From assembly GCA_030611885.1 (NCBI GenBank), contig JAUWOY010000004.1:44578-108577 (forward strand): a stretch of 64,000 bases of DNA, given 5' to 3'. The notes under the pieces were generated by a model, which was not told the origin of the DNA, ran no database searches, and worked only from the letters and a program-made list of their open reading frames with translations. This document shows, in pieces, positions 1-10,869 of the stretch. The translations under genes and the position numbers were made by a program. The stretch comes from Chloroflexota bacterium (GTDB lineage: Bacteria; Chloroflexota; Anaerolineae; VGOG01). Numbering within the stretch: position 1 is the stretch's first letter; each line of letters starts with the position of its first letter.

Positions 1-2
1 AG

Positions 3-2045
3 GAAGTGCCCGACGAGGTCAGCCTGTGGATCATCCCCACCCTGAATCCCGACGGTCTGGCCGCCGACACGCGGTTCAACGCCCATGGGGTGGACCTCAA
101 CCGCAACGCCGACACCGACCTGGACGGTTGCGTCGGCAACGATTGGAGTCCGACCAGCTACACCAGCGATGGCCCGCAGCCCGGCGCCGGCGGCGCGTAT
201 CCCTTCTCCGAACCGGAGGCGCGAGCGGCGCGCGATTTCCTGGCCGACGCCCACCTCGTGGTTTTCTATCACAGCAGCGCGGGCGCGGTATTCGCCGGCG
301 GCTGTCGGGATAACGCCTCATCGCTGCGACTGGCGACGACGCTGGCAACGGGCACGGGCTACGATTTCCCGGAGGAGGGCTGGACGGGCTATCCCATCAC
401 CGGCGGGTTCAACGACTACCTGGCCGACCTGGGCATCGCCGTCGCCGAGGTGGAGCTTACCAACCACGAGGACACCGAGTTCGAGCGCAACCTGGAGGGC
501 GTGCAGGCCGTGCTGGCGGCGGTGGAGGACATCGTCACCGCCCGGGACGATGGCGCGCCGGGCCAGGCGCACTGGCTCGACGAGGACAACGTGACCGCCT
601 ACCGCTACCCAGTCGGGACCTTCCCCCACCCCGTGAGCCTGGCTGTGGATGGAGATACGCTGTACATGGTGGACAGCGGACGGCTGCTGCGCCTGAACGT
701 GGGAGAGGCAGAACCGCCGGTGGTGATGGCTGCACCCGGCGATACGGTAGCCGGTCTGCCAGTTCAGGAGCTAACTGATTTGGCGCTGTCGCCGGACGGG
801 TCGCTCCTGGTTCTGGACCGCTCTGGCGAGGTGCTCCGTTACGACACGGCGGACGAGGCCTGGCATCGTTCGGATTGGGAGACCGTGGCCGGCACTGGCG
901 GCACTTATGTCACCGCTGTCGCCGCCGACGCAGACACAACGTACTTCCTCGACACCAACCGTGGGCAGGTGTGGCGCGTGTCCGGTAACCGGGCTGTGGT
1001 GGTGGCCGAGGTGTCGAGCAGCCGGGGGGTTGACCTGGCGGTGGACAGTGAGAACGTGTACGTCCTCCTCCGCGAGTGGCCCGGCTGGCGGCCTGAGGTG
1101 ATCAGCTACCGTGCCCCGGGCTGGGAAAAAGTCTGGACCGTGTCGAGCGGTCTGGACTACCCGTCGGCTCTGTGCGCCGTCGCCGACGGGCTGCTGTACG
1201 TCTTGGACAGCAACGACCGCCGCGTGCTGGCCCTGGACGCCGAGACGGGCGAGACGCGCGCGGTGTACACCTTCATTGACCGCGATGTGACCCTGCGCGG
1301 CTGCTGGCCGGCGGAAGACGGTTTACTCCTGATTGGGCCAGATGTGGTGTACCACCAGAAACCAGGTTTTTCGCCCAATGAGACGCCTTCTTCCCCCCCA
1401 GAAGAGTCCAAAAGCAATGATACACCCGCTAAGACAGGCAAAAACCTGGTTTCTCCGCCGCCGGTATCCGAACCCGATCTGGATCGCCTGCGCGGGCTGA
1501 CGATGCCCATCGCTGGAATGAGCCTGGCGCAGCGGCTGAACCTGCTGCCCGGCGCGCCACGCCACTACCGTTACGGGGTGCATCAAGGAACAGATTTCTA
1601 CATCTGGCCCGACGGCACCACAGTCACCACCAGCACTGAGGTGCTGGCTGCGCGCGACGGCGTCGTCATCCGCGCCGATGGGGACTACGAGAATCCTACC
1701 CAGGCGCAGATGGACGAGTGGCTGGCCACCTGTCGCCAGGAGGGCTACACCCCTGAGGACGTGCTGGACGGCCTCCGTGGGCGGCAGGTGTGGCTGGACC
1801 ACGGCGACGGGCTCATCACCCGTTACGCCCACCTGGCCGCAGTCGCCGACGGGCTGGAGGTCGGCAGCGACGTGGCCCAGGGCCAGGTCATCGGCACAGT
1901 GGGCAACTCTGGCACGCCCAGGTCGCTGTACGACGCCGAGGGGGGATTACACCTGCACTTCGAGATCTGGCTGGATGACCGCTACGTGGGGCAATACCTG
2001 GCCACCGTCGAGATACGGCGGCTGTTGTCAAAGATATTGAGGTGA
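3..2045 (+). CDS. M14 carboxypeptidase / beta-propeller / M23 peptidase fusion (5' partial)
   Basis: The reading frame is open to the left edge, so the true start is outside the window. Residues 1-190 match the second half of a zinc carboxypeptidase (M14): NPDG, GVDLNRN, the third zinc ligand in VVFYHSS and the catalytic Glu region in AEVELTNHE. The first HxxE zinc motif must lie upstream. Residues 200-450 form an NHL/PQQ-like propeller. Residues 451-483 are a linker encoded by a palindromic element. Residues 505-670 are an M23 (LytM) endopeptidase with HQGTD and HLHFE zinc motifs. The combination suggests a secreted enzyme trimming peptidoglycan peptides. The next gene starts 4 nt downstream, so the two are probably co-transcribed. 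Confidence 0.8.
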   Translation, partial: EVPDEVSLWIIPTLNPDGLAADTRFNAHGVDLNRNADTDLDGCVGNDWSPTSYTSDGPQPGAGGAYPFSEPEARAARDFLADAHLVVFYHSSAGAVFAGGCRDNASSLRLATTLATGTGYDFPEEGWTGYPITGGFNDYLADLGIAVAEVELTNHEDTEFERNLEGVQAVLAAVEDIVTARDDGAPGQAHWLDEDNVTAYRYPVGTFPHPVSLAVDGDTLYMVDSGRLLRLNVGEAEPPVVMAAPGDTVAGLPVQELTDLALSPDGSLLVLDRSGEVLRYDTADEAWHRSDWETVAGTGGTYVTAVAADADTTYFLDTNRGQVWRVSGNRAVVVAEVSSSRGVDLAVDSENVYVLLREWPGWRPEVISYRAPGWEKVWTVSSGLDYPSALCAVADGLLYVLDSNDRRVLALDAETGETRAVYTFIDRDVTLRGCWPAEDGLLLIGPDVVYHQKPGFSPNETPSSPPEESKSNDTPAKTGKNLVSPPPVSEPDLDRLRGLTMPIAGMSLAQRLNLLPGAPRHYRYGVHQGTDFYIWPDGTTVTTSTEVLAARDGVVIRADGDYENPTQAQMDEWLATCRQEGYTPEDVLDGLRGRQVWLDHGDGLITRYAHLAAVADGLEVGSDVAQGQVIGTVGNSGTPRSLYDAEGGLHLHFEIWLDDRYVGQYLATVEIRRLLSKILR
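1357..1454. repeat. Palindromic element E, copy 1, inside a coding sequence
   Basis: AGAAACCAGGTTTTT at 1357-1371 is perfectly inverted at 1440-1454. The same 15-bp ends occur at 33310-33409 and 57048-57080, both intergenic. Here the element is read in frame as the linker between the propeller and the M23 domain. Confidence 0.85.
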
Positions 2046-2049
2046 GAAA

Positions 2050-5000
2050 ATGTCAGTCGGAGAATCTGCAAAGATACCCAAAGAAACTCCAACATCACAC
2101 GCGCGCCGCCTGTGGTGGCTGATCCCCGTGGCAGCGCTCATCGCGGTACTCATCGCTGGCTTGCTGTTTGTCAACCACCGCCGGCAGGTCTACCAGGACT
2201 ACATGGCTCGTATCCGGCCTGGGGTGACCATCACTGGCCTGGACGTGGGCGGGATGACGCCCGACGAGGCCCAGGCCCTGGTGCGCCCAAAATGGGCAGA
2301 GCCGCTGGCCCAACCCATCGAGCTTCGCTACCTCGACCTCAGCGAGGTGCTCGCCCCGTCCGCCGTAGGCTTCACCGTGCTTGCGGAGGCGATGGTGGAC
2401 GAGGCCGCCGCCATCGGCGCGGACGCTCGTTTCAACGATTTCCTCTTCCGAGCCCCGCCGCCTTTCGACGTGGACGTGCCCTTGCAGACCCAGTTCGACC
2501 AAGCGCTGCTGGCCGCCTTCGTGGATGATCTCGCGGCAGGCGCTGATCGTCCGCTGCGGGAGCACCGTCTCAGTGCAGAAGACCTGGCCTTCTATCCCGG
2601 CCAGGAGGGGCTCGAGCTTGACCGCCATGAGGCTATGGACAGAATCGCCGCAGCTCTGCCCGACCGGGAGGTGCGCACCATCACGCTGCCCGCTGCCGTC
2701 CTCGAGGTCACGCCGCTGGACGAGGCCAAACTGCGTTCCGAGCTGGAGGTTATCGCCGCTGGCGTTGATGTCCCGGCGCAGGAGCATCACCTCAGTGCGG
2801 AAGACCTGGCCTTCTATCCCGGCCAAATGGGGCTCCAGCTTGACCGCGATGAAGCTGTGGAGATGATCGCCGCCGCCCTGGCCGACGGAGAGACGCGGCC
2901 CGTCGAGCTGCCAGTCACCGTCCTCGAGGCTCCGCCCCTCAGCGAGGCCGACCTGCGTTCCGAGTTGGAGGAGATTGCAGCAGGCGTTGATCGCCCGGTG
3001 CAGGAGCATCGCCTCAGCGCGGAAGACCTGGCCTTCTACCCCGGCCAGGCGGGGGTCGAGCTTGACCGCGATGAAGCTGTGGCGAGGATCACCGCAGCCC
3101 TGGCCAACGGAGAGACGCGGCCGGTCGAGCTGCCAGTGGCCGTCGTCGAGGTTACGCCGCTGGACGAGTCCGACCTGCGTTCTGAGCTGGAGGCCATCGC
3201 CGCTGTCCACAACATCCCACCAAAGCCAGCCCGGGCGATGAGCACCACCCTGGAAGACGACCCACGCTGGCCCGAGTCGTGGACGCCAGCCGATGCCGAC
3301 CTGACCATCTACGATTTCGAGCCGGAGCGGATGGGCCACGCGCTGGACGTGGAAGCCTCACTGACGGCCATCGCTAACGCCCTGGCCTCCGATGCAAGTG
3401 GGGCTGTCTCCCTGGTCATCGCCGACGTAGCCCCGGCGCCGCTCACCCTGTCCGACCTCAAGCCGCTGCTGCTCGACATCAGCAGTGACTTCAGCGGCAC
3501 GACCGGGCTGTACGTCCAGGACCTCTCCAGCGGCGAGGAGCTCACCCACAATATCCACGTCGTGTACGCCGGCACGAGCCTGCTCAAGGCTGGCATCCTG
3601 GTCACCGCCTACCGCACCTGGGACGGCGATCTGCCCGATGATATTCAGCTCAGCGTCTCCTACATGATCTCCGAGAGCATCAACGCCGCCGCCAACCTGG
3701 TGCTGATGGGCATCGGCGGGGGCGACGCGACCGAGGGGGTGAAGCTGGTCAACGAGACCTTCCGCGACCTGGGTATGGCTCGCACCTTCATGCGCCAGCC
3801 CTATTATGTCGAGGGCGGGACGCACTGGCCGCCCATCCCCAAACCCGACCTGCCAGAGGTGGAGGTGCCCGCCGCCGAGGCCGCGATTGACACCCACCCC
3901 GATCCCATGATGCAGACCCGACTAGCCGACCTGGCCGTGCTGTGGGAGGCGATTTACCGGGGCTGCCAGGGTGAAGGCGAGCTGCTGGCGGCTTATGACA
4001 ACCTGACCGCCGAGGATTGCTGCGAGATGCTCGATTGGCTGAAGATCAATCCCGTGCGCAGCGTCATCGGAGCCAGCGTCCCGCCGGAGGTGCCCATCGC
4101 CCACAAACACGGCTGGGTAGGCGATACCCGCTCCGACATCGGCGTCGTCTTCACTCCGCAGGGCGATTATTTGTTCGGGCTGCTCCTGTGGGAGGACACC
4201 GACTGGATCAACTGGGATCGCTGCTTCCCCATCTTCCGCCGCCTGTCGGCAACGGTCTACAACTACTTCACCCATCCCACTCCCACCCCATCTCCAATAT
4301 CCAATATCCAATATCCCCCTTCCCCCACGCCAACACCCCTGACACCGCGCATCCTGATCATCGAGCACGCCGCAGAGCGGGCCGCCGGGGTCGCCGACTA
4401 CCTGATCCGCCTGGGGCTGCCTTTCGACCGCCTTGAGATATACGCCGGCGACTCCCTGCCGCCGCCTGACCGGGGGCAGATCATCATCCTGTCGGGCGGC
4501 CCCATGTCGCCCCACGATTTAGACACCTATCCCTTCCTGCGCGCCGAGGGCGATTTCCTGCGCCAGGCCCTGAAACTCAAGCTGCCCATCCTGGGCCTCT
4601 GCCTGGGCCACCAATTGCTGGCCGATGTGCTGGGTGGTGAGGTGGACGTCGGCCAGCAGGAAGTAGGCTGGCTCCCCGTGCAGCTCAGCGAGGCCGGGGC
4701 AAAGGATCCCCTCTTTGACGGAGTGCCGCAGGAGTTCGTCCCCTTCCACTACCACATTGAGCAGGTGGCGACTCTCCCGCCGGAGGCCACAGTGCTGGCC
4801 TCGTCGCCCCTCTGCCCGGTGCAGGCTTTCCGCTACGGCCAGGCCCCCGTGTGGGGCGTGCAGTTTCATCCTGAGATCAATCCACAGCGGGGGGAGAGCA
4901 TCCTGCGCTCCAGCTCCCGCCTCTCCCTGCCTGCCGATGAGGTCGCTCCCATGATCGAGCGCGGCTATGATGTTTACAGCGACGCCAGCGGACGCATCCT

Positions 5001-7056
5001 CTACAACTTCTTCCGCGCCGCCTTTGCCTATTACCAGGCCGACGCCGATTTCCCGCCCCCTCCCCTGCGCCCTCTGGCCCTCAACGAGGGCTGGAGCTTT
5101 CAGACCTGGGGCACGGTCACCGACCTGGCTGTGGCCGACTTGAATGGGGATGACCGCGCCGAGGTGTTGATAGCCTCGCTGGACAGACACACCTACGCCG
5201 CCGACGCCGCAGGCCAACTGCTCTGGAAACACGTCACCCAGGCCAGCGTCTACGCCCTGCACGTGACTGAACTGGACGGCCAACCGACCGTCCTCGTCGG
5301 CTCCGACGACAATTGCCTCCATGCCCTGGACAGCACAGGCCGTCAGCGCTGGCAATACTGCACCGACAGCCGCATCACCGCGCTCGCCTCTTCCCCCACT
5401 AAAATCCTGGCCGCCTCCTGGGACGGTTATGTCCACCAGGTGAATCCCGACGGCACTCTGTACCGACGTTACCTGGTGGGTGAGGCGGGCGTGGAATACC
5501 CCTCAGCTCTGGACAGCGGCCCCGATGGGACGGTAGCCATAGCCACCAACAAAGGCGCGCTGTACCTCCTGTCCCCGACCGGTGACCTGCACCCCCTGCC
5601 GTCCCTGGGCGGATACGTGCGGCGGGTGCGCCTGACCGACCTGAATGACGACGGGCAACCGGAGCTCATCGCTGGTTCCAGCAGTGGAGACATGTCCATC
5701 CCCTCCACCGCCCTCCCCAACTGCTCCGTCACCGACCTGGCCTCTGCCGATCTGGATGGTGATGGGACGCGGGAGATACTCGTCGCCTGCGGAGACCCGA
5801 AGCCGGGCATCTACGCCTTATCCACTGACGGTACCCAACACTGGCGCTACGAAGCCCCCGCTGGAGTGTGGGCCGTGGCAGTGGCGGACTTGGACGGCGA
5901 CGGGTGGCCAGATGCAGTCATCGGCGGCGACGACGGCACGGTGCGGGTGCTCGACCGCTGGGGCCGGCCCCGGGGCGGCATCGCCCTGGGCAGACTGGTG
6001 CACGGCCTGCGCGTGCACGACCTGGACGGCGATGGGCAGCCAGAGATCCTGGCTCGCGCCGGCTGGCAGGTGCACGCCCTGACAGCAACTCCAGCCTGGG
6101 AGTTCTCTCTGCCATCTCCCAATATCCAATACCCAATATCCAATACCCCACTACCTCCCGTCGGCGACGACGAGATCCAGTTGGTGGCCACGGGCGACAT
6201 CATGCTGGCGCGCACGGTGGAGGAGCGCATGAACCAGTACGGCTCCCTCTACCCGTTCCAGGCTGTCCACCATCTGCTGCAAGCCGCCGACATCGCGGTG
6301 GGCAATCTGGAGACCCCTTTCACCGTGCACGGCAGCCCCGCCGACAAACGGTTCATCTTCCGCGCCCACCCTGAGCACGCCCCAGCCCTGCGCACGGTGG
6401 GCTTCGACGTCCTCTCCCTGGCCAACAACCATATCCTCGATTTCCCTCCAGACAGCATGGACGACACCCTGACCGCTCTGGAGGATTTGGGCATCGCCAC
6501 TGTCGGCGCGGGACGTGGGGAAGCCGCCGCTCATCGCCCAGTGGTACTGGAGGTCAAGGGTGTCAAGGTAGCGTTCCTGGCCTTCGCCGCCCCTCGCTGG
6601 CGAGGCTCCTCTGAAGTGCCCACCGCCACCGACGTGGCCTGGGCCGAGCCGGAGCCGGTACGCACTGCGGTGGCCCAGGCCCGGCAGGAGGCTGACCTGG
6701 TGATCGTCATCTTGCATACGGGTACCGAGTACGAGGCCCAGGCCAACCAGCAGCAATGGGCCGTGGCCCACGCCGCCGTAGAAGCCGGAGCCGCCCTGGT
6801 CATCGGCCACCACCCCCACGTGCTGCAGGACGTGGAGATCTATCAGGGAGTGCCCATTGTCTACAGTCTGGGGAACTTCGTCTTCGACATGGACGTCATT
6901 GAGCGGACGCGGGACTCCGCCATCCTGCGGGCGGTGCTGGCCCAGGATGGGGTGCGCAGCCTGGACCTCTACCTGGCCCGCATCATGGATGACGCCCAGC
7001 CGCGCCTGCGCATTGCTGAGGATGGCTCTCCCCTGGTGCAGCACGTCTATCCTTGA
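2050..7056 (+). CDS. Giant membrane-anchored PG-binding / beta-lactamase-like / GATase / FG-GAP / CapA protein
   Basis: A 1668-residue protein; ATG preceded by GAGGTGAG. Residues 20-45 are one membrane anchor. Residues 50-150 resemble the VanW/YkuD-associated peptidoglycan-binding domain, followed by three tandem copies of a ~73-residue unit (about 171-390) each containing [12 protein letters not shown]. Residues 478-740 are class A beta-lactamase-like with SLLK as the SxxK motif and KHG in place of KTG. Residues 765-950 are a class I glutamine amidotransferase with GLCLGHQ and FHPE, so the Cys-His-Glu triad appears intact. Residues 1000-1355 are an FG-GAP/PQQ propeller with several LDGDG loops. 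Residues 1376-1665 are a CapA-type metallophosphoesterase (GDIMLAR, NLETP, NNHILD). The domain boundaries at about 745-765 and 1355-1376 are repeat-derived linkers. The substrate is unknown; a cell-envelope role is inferred. Confidence 0.85.
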   Translation: MSVGESAKIPKETPTSHARRLWWLIPVAALIAVLIAGLLFVNHRRQVYQDYMARIRPGVTITGLDVGGMTPDEAQALVRPKWAEPLAQPIELRYLDLSEVLAPSAVGFTVLAEAMVDEAAAIGADARFNDFLFRAPPPFDVDVPLQTQFDQALLAAFVDDLAAGADRPLREHRLSAEDLAFYPGQEGLELDRHEAMDRIAAALPDREVRTITLPAAVLEVTPLDEAKLRSELEVIAAGVDVPAQEHHLSAEDLAFYPGQMGLQLDRDEAVEMIAAALADGETRPVELPVTVLEAPPLSEADLRSELEEIAAGVDRPVQEHRLSAEDLAFYPGQAGVELDRDEAVARITAALANGETRPVELPVAVVEVTPLDESDLRSELEAIAAVHNIPPKPARAMSTTLEDDPRWPESWTPADADLTIYDFEPERMGHALDVEASLTAIANALASDASGAVSLVIADVAPAPLTLSDLKPLLLDISSDFSGTTGLYVQDLSSGEELTHNIHVVYAGTSLLKAGILVTAYRTWDGDLPDDIQLSVSYMISESINAAANLVLMGIGGGDATEGVKLVNETFRDLGMARTFMRQPYYVEGGTHWPPIPKPDLPEVEVPAAEAAIDTHPDPMMQTRLADLAVLWEAIYRGCQGEGELLAAYDNLTAEDCCEMLDWLKINPVRSVIGASVPPEVPIAHKHGWVGDTRSDIGVVFTPQGDYLFGLLLWEDTDWINWDRCFPIFRRLSATVYNYFTHPTPTPSPISNIQYPPSPTPTPLTPRILIIEHAAERAAGVADYLIRLGLPFDRLEIYAGDSLPPPDRGQIIILSGGPMSPHDLDTYPFLRAEGDFLRQALKLKLPILGLCLGHQLLADVLGGEVDVGQQEVGWLPVQLSEAGAKDPLFDGVPQEFVPFHYHIEQVATLPPEATVLASSPLCPVQAFRYGQAPVWGVQFHPEINPQRGESILRSSSRLSLPADEVAPMIERGYDVYSDASGRILYNFFRAAFAYYQADADFPPPPLRPLALNEGWSFQTWGTVTDLAVADLNGDDRAEVLIASLDRHTYAADAAGQLLWKHVTQASVYALHVTELDGQPTVLVGSDDNCLHALDSTGRQRWQYCTDSRITALASSPTKILAASWDGYVHQVNPDGTLYRRYLVGEAGVEYPSALDSGPDGTVAIATNKGALYLLSPTGDLHPLPSLGGYVRRVRLTDLNDDGQPELIAGSSSGDMSIPSTALPNCSVTDLASADLDGDGTREILVACGDPKPGIYALSTDGTQHWRYEAPAGVWAVAVADLDGDGWPDAVIGGDDGTVRVLDRWGRPRGGIALGRLVHGLRVHDLDGDGQPEILARAGWQVHALTATPAWEFSLPSPNIQYPISNTPLPPVGDDEIQLVATGDIMLARTVEERMNQYGSLYPFQAVHHLLQAADIAVGNLETPFTVHGSPADKRFIFRAHPEHAPALRTVGFDVLSLANNHILDFPPDSMDDTLTALEDLGIATVGAGRGEAAAHRPVVLEVKGVKVAFLAFAAPRWRGSSEVPTATDVAWAEPEPVRTAVAQARQEADLVIVILHTGTEYEAQANQQQWAVAHAAVEAGAALVIGHHPHVLQDVEIYQGVPIVYSLGNFVFDMDVIERTRDSAILRAVLAQDGVRSLDLYLARIMDDAQPRLRIAEDGSPLVQHVYP
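4291..4318. repeat. Heptamer repeat patch encoding an interdomain linker
   Basis: Short run of CCAATAT units, read as ISNIQYP between the beta-lactamase-like and GATase domains. Confidence 0.7.
6117..6150. repeat. Heptamer repeat patch encoding an interdomain linker
   Basis: CCAATAT/CCAATAC units read as NIQYPISN between the FG-GAP propeller and the CapA domain. It is the same family as at 4291, 7056, 7576, 27025, 36139 and 39350. Confidence 0.7.
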
Positions 7057-9932
7057 GATTGGAGATTGGAGATTGGAGATTAGAGATTGGAGATTGGAGA
7101 TTGGAGATTGGAGGTTGGAAGTTGGAGATTGGACATTGGAGATTGGATATTGGAAGTTGGAAGCTGGCCGGCATCCTCAGTGGATCCGATTTTGCTCGGC
7201 CTGGATTCCTTCGGCAGACTCAGGACAGGCTGCCAGATCCAGGCCAAAAGCGGGGATTTGGCAATCCCCTTAGAGCAATTTTAGATCCACTGGTCCTGGC
7301 GGTTGGGGTGGTAATCCTGTTGTTATCTCTGACCAGCACCCGTTGCACCCCGCCCCCCTCTCCCACCGCCACCCCTTCCCCTTCCGCCACTCCATCTCCA
7401 ACGCCCTCTGTCACACCCTCCCTCACTCCCTCTGCCACTCCTACCCCCAGTTCCACTCCCACCCTCACTCCATCTCCGTCTCCCACCCCCAGCCCCTCTC
7501 TCACTCCCTCTCCGACTCCCACCCCTTCCCCCACTCCCCGTCCCACTACCACCCCGTCTTCCACCCCCACTCCATCTCCAATATCCAATATCCAATATCC
7601 CCCTCCCCCCGTCACCCCCTCTCCGTGTCCCTATGTGGTGGCCTTCGTCTCCCCCCGCACTGGCGACGACGACATCTACCTGCTGGATCCCCCCACCGGC
7701 CAGATCGCCAACCTCACCGCCCATCCCGCCGAGGACCGCGACCCGGCCTGGTCGCCCGACGGCACGCGCCTGGCCTTCGCCTCCCACCGAGACGGCAACT
7801 GGGAGCTGTACCTGTGGTCGGCTGCCGATGGGTCTGTAACTCGCCTGACCACCGATCTCACCTACGATGGCGCGCCGACCTGGTCGCCCGACGGCACCCG
7901 CCTGGCCTTCGAAAGTTACCGCGACGGCAACCTGGAGATCTACCTGCTGGACCTGGCTGCTGGCAACACCCCCGTCCGCCTGACAAAAAACAAGGCCGGG
8001 GACTACGCCCCAACCTGGTCACCCGATGGCCGTTATGTCGCTTTCACCTCCTGGCGCGATGGAGACAAGGAAATCTACCTGGCCGATCTGGAAGGCGGCA
8101 TTGTGCGCAACCTGACCAACCATCCCGCTGCCGACGACGAGGCCCCGGCCTGGTCGCCCGACGGCACGACCATCGCCTTCGTCTCCTGGCGCGATGGCGA
8201 CGCCGAAGTCTGCGTCGCGGAGACCCTTGGGGTTTCTAAAACCCCAAGGGTCTGGGCTCTCACCGCCAACGACGTGTACGACGGCGCGCCGGCCTGGCCG
8301 CCCGACGGCCAGCACATTTTCTACACAGGCTACCAGGAGGGAGAGCCCTTCGAGGTCTATGACCCCTATCGCCCCGGCACTTTCGGCCTCTTCTCCGTCC
8401 CCGTAGACGGCCGCCTCCACAGCCGCAGGACAGACCTATTTGAGCAAACGTTCCCCGCCGACGCCACCGCCCCGACCGTGGCCAGCTCGTTGCCCTGGGC
8501 CGAGCTCACCCAGCATTTGCCTTCCCCGCCGCCACCCACGCCTATCCCTACTCCGCCCCCCGGCGAGCTCCACCCCTTGGTCTCCCTGGAGGACATAGCA
8601 GTCGCGGATCCGCGCCTGAACGACGCCGTCGTTGAGAGCTACCGGGCCTGGCGGGAGGAGGTACGCGAGAAAACCGGCTGGGACTACCTGGGCCAGCTCT
8701 CCGACGTCCTTCGCGACCCCGGTTATGTCAGCCGCAAGCCCTACGGCTACCTCACCTGGCACAAGACTGGCCGGGCGGTGGATCTGCGCTTCGAGCTGCC
8801 CGATCCCGACGATGAAGGCCGCGACCAACTGCTGATCGTCCGCCAAGACGTCGGCCAGCGGACCTACTGGCGGCTATTCATCCGCTGCCGGGCCCAGGAC
8901 GGCAGCCAGGGCCGCCCCCTCACCGAGCGACCCTGGGTGTTCTGGTTCCTGCTGGACGAGGAGAAAGAGCCCGAAGCCTACGAAGCTGGCGGTCGCCCCA
9001 CCTCCATCCCGCCGGGCTACTACGAGGACTTTGCAACCATCGCCCGGCGACATGGCTGGCACGGCATCCCCGCCTTCGAGGAAGAGGACTACGACTGGCG
9101 GTGGGACAGCCTGGGGCGGGAATTCTGGCACTACCAGAAGCCCGATGGTCTCACCTGGTACCAGGCCATGCAGCAGATTTACCCAGAGGAAACCCTGCAG
9201 GAGCTCTTCAACTGGGAACTCTGCCTGGAGCGGGGGCAGACAGAGGCCGTGCTGCGAGCCAAGGGCGTACCCACCCCCAGCCCGACACCCACAGGCACAC
9301 CGACGCCGACCTTCCCAGCGGAAGCCAGCGTCACCAACATCTCAGGACGGCCTCAGGCATTGCCGCTGGATTGCGAATCGCGTTCGGCCGTGGACTGGGC
9401 CGCCTACTTTGAGGTAGCGATTGATGAGTTAGAGTTTTTCTATAGCCTGCCGCAGTCCGATAATCCAGACAAAGGTTTCGTCGGCGATGTGCGTGGATCG
9501 TGGGGGCAAATCCCGCCCCATCCCTACGGCGTGCACGCCGAACCAGTGGCCGCACTCTTGCGAACTTACGGACTCGACGCCCAGGCGGTGCGAAACTTCC
9601 CCCTGGATACCCTGCGCTGGGAAATTGCGTCAGGCCGGCCAGTCATCGCCTGGGTCGCTGGGCATGTTAGCTCAGGGACACCGGTTCATTACGCCGCTCC
9701 CGACGGAAATAGCACCATCGTTGCCCGTTATCAACACACGGTCATGGTCATCGGCTACAACAGTCGCGAAGTGAGAATCCTGGACGGTGCGCAGGTGTAC
9801 ACTCGCCGGTGGAGCGATTTTGAGCGCTCGTGGGCCGTTTTGGGGAACATGGCCGTTATCATGCGCTCATCATCAGAGGAGAGCGCGCCCTCACACGATG
9901 TCCAACCAACGCAGCTTCCTCTCATCGAATAG
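7053..9932 (+). CDS. TolB-like propeller / M15 peptidase-like / C39-like lipoprotein
   Basis: The longest frame opens with a TTG overlapping the previous stop, but its first ~80 codons are repeat DNA, so the true start may lie near 7260-7310, just before the hydrophobic stretch ending in a lipobox-like LTSTRC. Residues 92-190 are a Ser/Thr/Pro-rich spacer. Residues 190-470 carry PD40/TolB-type blades (repeated AWSPDGT, LAFAS, RDGN). Residues 510-745 contain [10 protein letters not shown] and EFWHY, matching the HxxxxxxD and terminal His zinc motifs of M15 DD-carboxypeptidases. Residues 762-943 resemble a C39-type papain fold with [14 protein letters not shown] and ILDG as Cys, His and Asp. 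It is probably exported and co-transcribed with the two upstream envelope proteins. Confidence 0.75.
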   Translation: MRLEIGDWRLEIGDWRLEIGGWKLEIGHWRLDIGSWKLAGILSGSDFARPGFLRQTQDRLPDPGQKRGFGNPLRAILDPLVLAVGVVILLLSLTSTRCTPPPSPTATPSPSATPSPTPSVTPSLTPSATPTPSSTPTLTPSPSPTPSPSLTPSPTPTPSPTPRPTTTPSSTPTPSPISNIQYPPPPVTPSPCPYVVAFVSPRTGDDDIYLLDPPTGQIANLTAHPAEDRDPAWSPDGTRLAFASHRDGNWELYLWSAADGSVTRLTTDLTYDGAPTWSPDGTRLAFESYRDGNLEIYLLDLAAGNTPVRLTKNKAGDYAPTWSPDGRYVAFTSWRDGDKEIYLADLEGGIVRNLTNHPAADDEAPAWSPDGTTIAFVSWRDGDAEVCVAETLGVSKTPRVWALTANDVYDGAPAWPPDGQHIFYTGYQEGEPFEVYDPYRPGTFGLFSVPVDGRLHSRRTDLFEQTFPADATAPTVASSLPWAELTQHLPSPPPPTPIPTPPPGELHPLVSLEDIAVADPRLNDAVVESYRAWREEVREKTGWDYLGQLSDVLRDPGYVSRKPYGYLTWHKTGRAVDLRFELPDPDDEGRDQLLIVRQDVGQRTYWRLFIRCRAQDGSQGRPLTERPWVFWFLLDEEKEPEAYEAGGRPTSIPPGYYEDFATIARRHGWHGIPAFEEEDYDWRWDSLGREFWHYQKPDGLTWYQAMQQIYPEETLQELFNWELCLERGQTEAVLRAKGVPTPSPTPTGTPTPTFPAEASVTNISGRPQALPLDCESRSAVDWAAYFEVAIDELEFFYSLPQSDNPDKGFVGDVRGSWGQIPPHPYGVHAEPVAALLRTYGLDAQAVRNFPLDTLRWEIASGRPVIAWVAGHVSSGTPVHYAAPDGNSTIVARYQHTVMVIGYNSREVRILDGAQVYTRRWSDFERSWAVLGNMAVIMRSSSEESAPSHDVQPTQLPLIE
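7056..7164. repeat. GATTGGA heptamer tandem array
   Basis: About fifteen consecutive 7-bp units (GATTGGA with GGTTGGA, AGTTGGA, TATTGGA variants). Three units make 21 nt, so any frame through it gives a repeating 7-residue peptide. It lies over the junction of two large genes. Confidence 0.9.
7178..7292. repeat. Palindromic element A, copy 1
   Basis: Outer inverted repeat CAGTGGATCCGATTTTGCTC against GAGCAATTTTAGATCCACTG. Inside are two further hairpins (GGCCTGGAT/ATCCAGGCC and GGGGATT/AATCCCC). The first hairpin loop contains an extra ~27-bp insert with CTTCGGCAGACTCAGGACAG. Related copies are at 49584 and 53349. Confidence 0.85.
7576..7603. repeat. Heptamer repeat patch encoding a linker
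   Basis: CCAATAT units read as ISNIQYP at the end of the Pro/Thr-rich spacer of the TolB-like protein. Confidence 0.65.
8221..8253. repeat. Palindrome F, copy 1, inside a coding sequence
   Basis: AGACCCTTGGGGTTT at 8221-8235 is perfectly inverted at 8239-8253. It is read in frame as part of a loop between two propeller blades. The same palindrome is intergenic at 43713-43752. Confidence 0.85.
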
Positions 9933-9971
9933 GGCAATGGTCCGGAACCCCGTCTGGCGCGCCAGCGGCAG

Positions 9972-10000
9972 TTGACAATTCGAGCCGAATGGTCTATAAT
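9972..10000 (+). promoter_or_regulatory. Consensus sigma-70 promoter
   Basis: TTGACA at 9972-9977, 17-nt spacer, TATAAT at 9995-10000. Transcription would begin near 10007, about 480 nt ahead of rpsU. Confidence 0.8.
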
Positions 10001-10006
10001 ATATGG

Positions 10007-10437
10007 GTACAAGCTTCATATGCTACATGCGCTGTCCAAGCAAGCATCCGGGTGAGTGAGCTTTGGAGTTTACATAGCTTCTCAGCTACGCCAGAATTAA
10101 GACAGCAGCGAAATATATGTCCCGCCTCAATGAGGAACCAAAAATATACAATGGAGGTAATGGAAAGGGTCTAGTGACCGATTGTTAGCCATTGGCATGG
10201 ACCCAGCAAATGTAGGCAACCCAATGAGTTCCCAGTCCGAACCTTATCCCTACAGCTTTCGTTCGGAGGTCAGTGAGCTCTAGAGTGCCTTGATTATGTC
10301 ACGCATAGAAGTGACGCTAGTCAATTTTGCGCCATAACGCGAAATATCCAGATTTGCACATCTGGGGCAAGCGCTTTGAAAATCTCTGTTGTTATCCTCA
10401 CAGGTGTTCTGAGAGGAGAGAACAGAGATTTTTGTTT
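10007..10437 (+). ncRNA. Structured leader or small RNA ahead of rpsU
   Basis: This ~430-nt stretch has no convincing coding frame. It begins at a perfect promoter and ends at an intrinsic terminator. It contains several local stems, for example CCAGAT/ATCTGG near 10350, CCGAAC/GTTCGG near 10240-10265 and GGGTC/GACCC near 10170-10205. I saw none of the diagnostic sequences of RNase P RNA, tmRNA or a T-box. It could be a free RNA or an attenuator for the downstream ribosomal protein and sigma factor genes. Confidence 0.4.
10379..10437 (+). terminator. Intrinsic terminator upstream of rpsU
   Basis: AAAATCTCTGTT pairs with AACAGAGATTTTT across a 30-nt loop and is followed by TTTGTTT. It lies between the promoter at 9972 and rpsU, so it could act as an attenuator. 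Confidence 0.7.
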
Positions 10438-10490
10438 CCCCAGCCAGGATGCGCAGAAAGGGGCGAAAAGGAGGAGGTGAGAAATGACAA

Positions 10491-10700
10491 ATGACAACCG
10501 TTAAGCTAAGGCGAGGTGAATCTCAGGAGAGCTTGCTCAAGCGCTTCCGCAAGGACGTGGGCAAGGCTCGTATCCTGAGCGCCGTGCGCAAGAAAAAATG
10601 GTTTGTATCCAGAAGTGAGTTGCGTCGCAAAGCAAAAAGGCAAGGCATCCGAAAAGCTAAGCGAAAGCTCGCACGAAAGAGAAAGAGACAGCGATGGTAA
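10491..10700 (+). CDS. rpsU: Ribosomal protein bS21
   Basis: A 69-residue, very basic protein with the bS21 signature: MTTVKLRRGES, the SLLKRF segment, then an Arg/Lys-rich C-terminal helix. bS21 binds the 30S subunit near the anti-Shine-Dalgarno region and helps translation initiation. The start is the ATG 10 nt after GAGGAGGTGA; an ATG 7 nt earlier leads to an immediate stop. It is the first gene of a cluster with rpmJ and rpoD, resembling the classical rpsU-dnaG-rpoD operon but with no dnaG. Control by the upstream terminator is plausible. Confidence 0.92.
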   Translation: MTTVKLRRGESQESLLKRFRKDVGKARILSAVRKKKWFVSRSELRRKAKRQGIRKAKRKLARKRKRQRW

Positions 10701-10742
10701 GGATCAGGACTTTGGATGACACAAGTGAGGGAGGTGATGGCC

Positions 10743-10856
10743 ATGAAAGTGAAAGCGTCGGTCAAGCGCCGTTGCTCGAAGTGTAAGATTGTCAAGCGCA
10801 AGGGCGTGATATACGTGATTTGCAAGAACCCTAAGCACAAACAAAGACAGGGGTAG
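10743..10856 (+). CDS. rpmJ: Ribosomal protein bL36
   Basis: A 37-residue protein beginning [11 protein letters not shown]. It keeps the zinc-binding set CxxC, a third Cys and a His ([12 protein letters not shown]), so it is the zinc-containing form. bL36 sits in the 50S subunit near the base of the L7/L12 stalk. A perfect GGAGGTGA precedes the ATG. rpmJ usually sits in the spc/alpha ribosomal operon; finding it between rpsU and rpoD is unusual. Confidence 0.93.
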   Translation: MKVKASVKRRCSKCKIVKRKGVIYVICKNPKHKQRQG

Positions 10857-10869
10857 CTTTGTCCGAACA

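Noticed and set aside
2095..3339. Long antisense frame opposite the giant protein (also near 4519-5436 and 6151-7044)
   Set aside because: These are mirror frames in GC-rich coding DNA; they show no family motifs and oppose clear domains on the plus strand.
7056..7164. CRISPR array
   Set aside because: The units are contiguous 7-bp repeats without unique spacers, and no cas genes are present.
10007..10437. RNase P RNA or tmRNA
   Set aside because: None of the conserved segments of either RNA was found (no GAGGAAAGTCC-type core, no tag reading frame, no tRNA-like CCA end).
10484..10504. Alternative rpsU start at 10484
   Set aside because: That ATG reaches a stop after six codons; the ATG at 10491 gives intact bS21.
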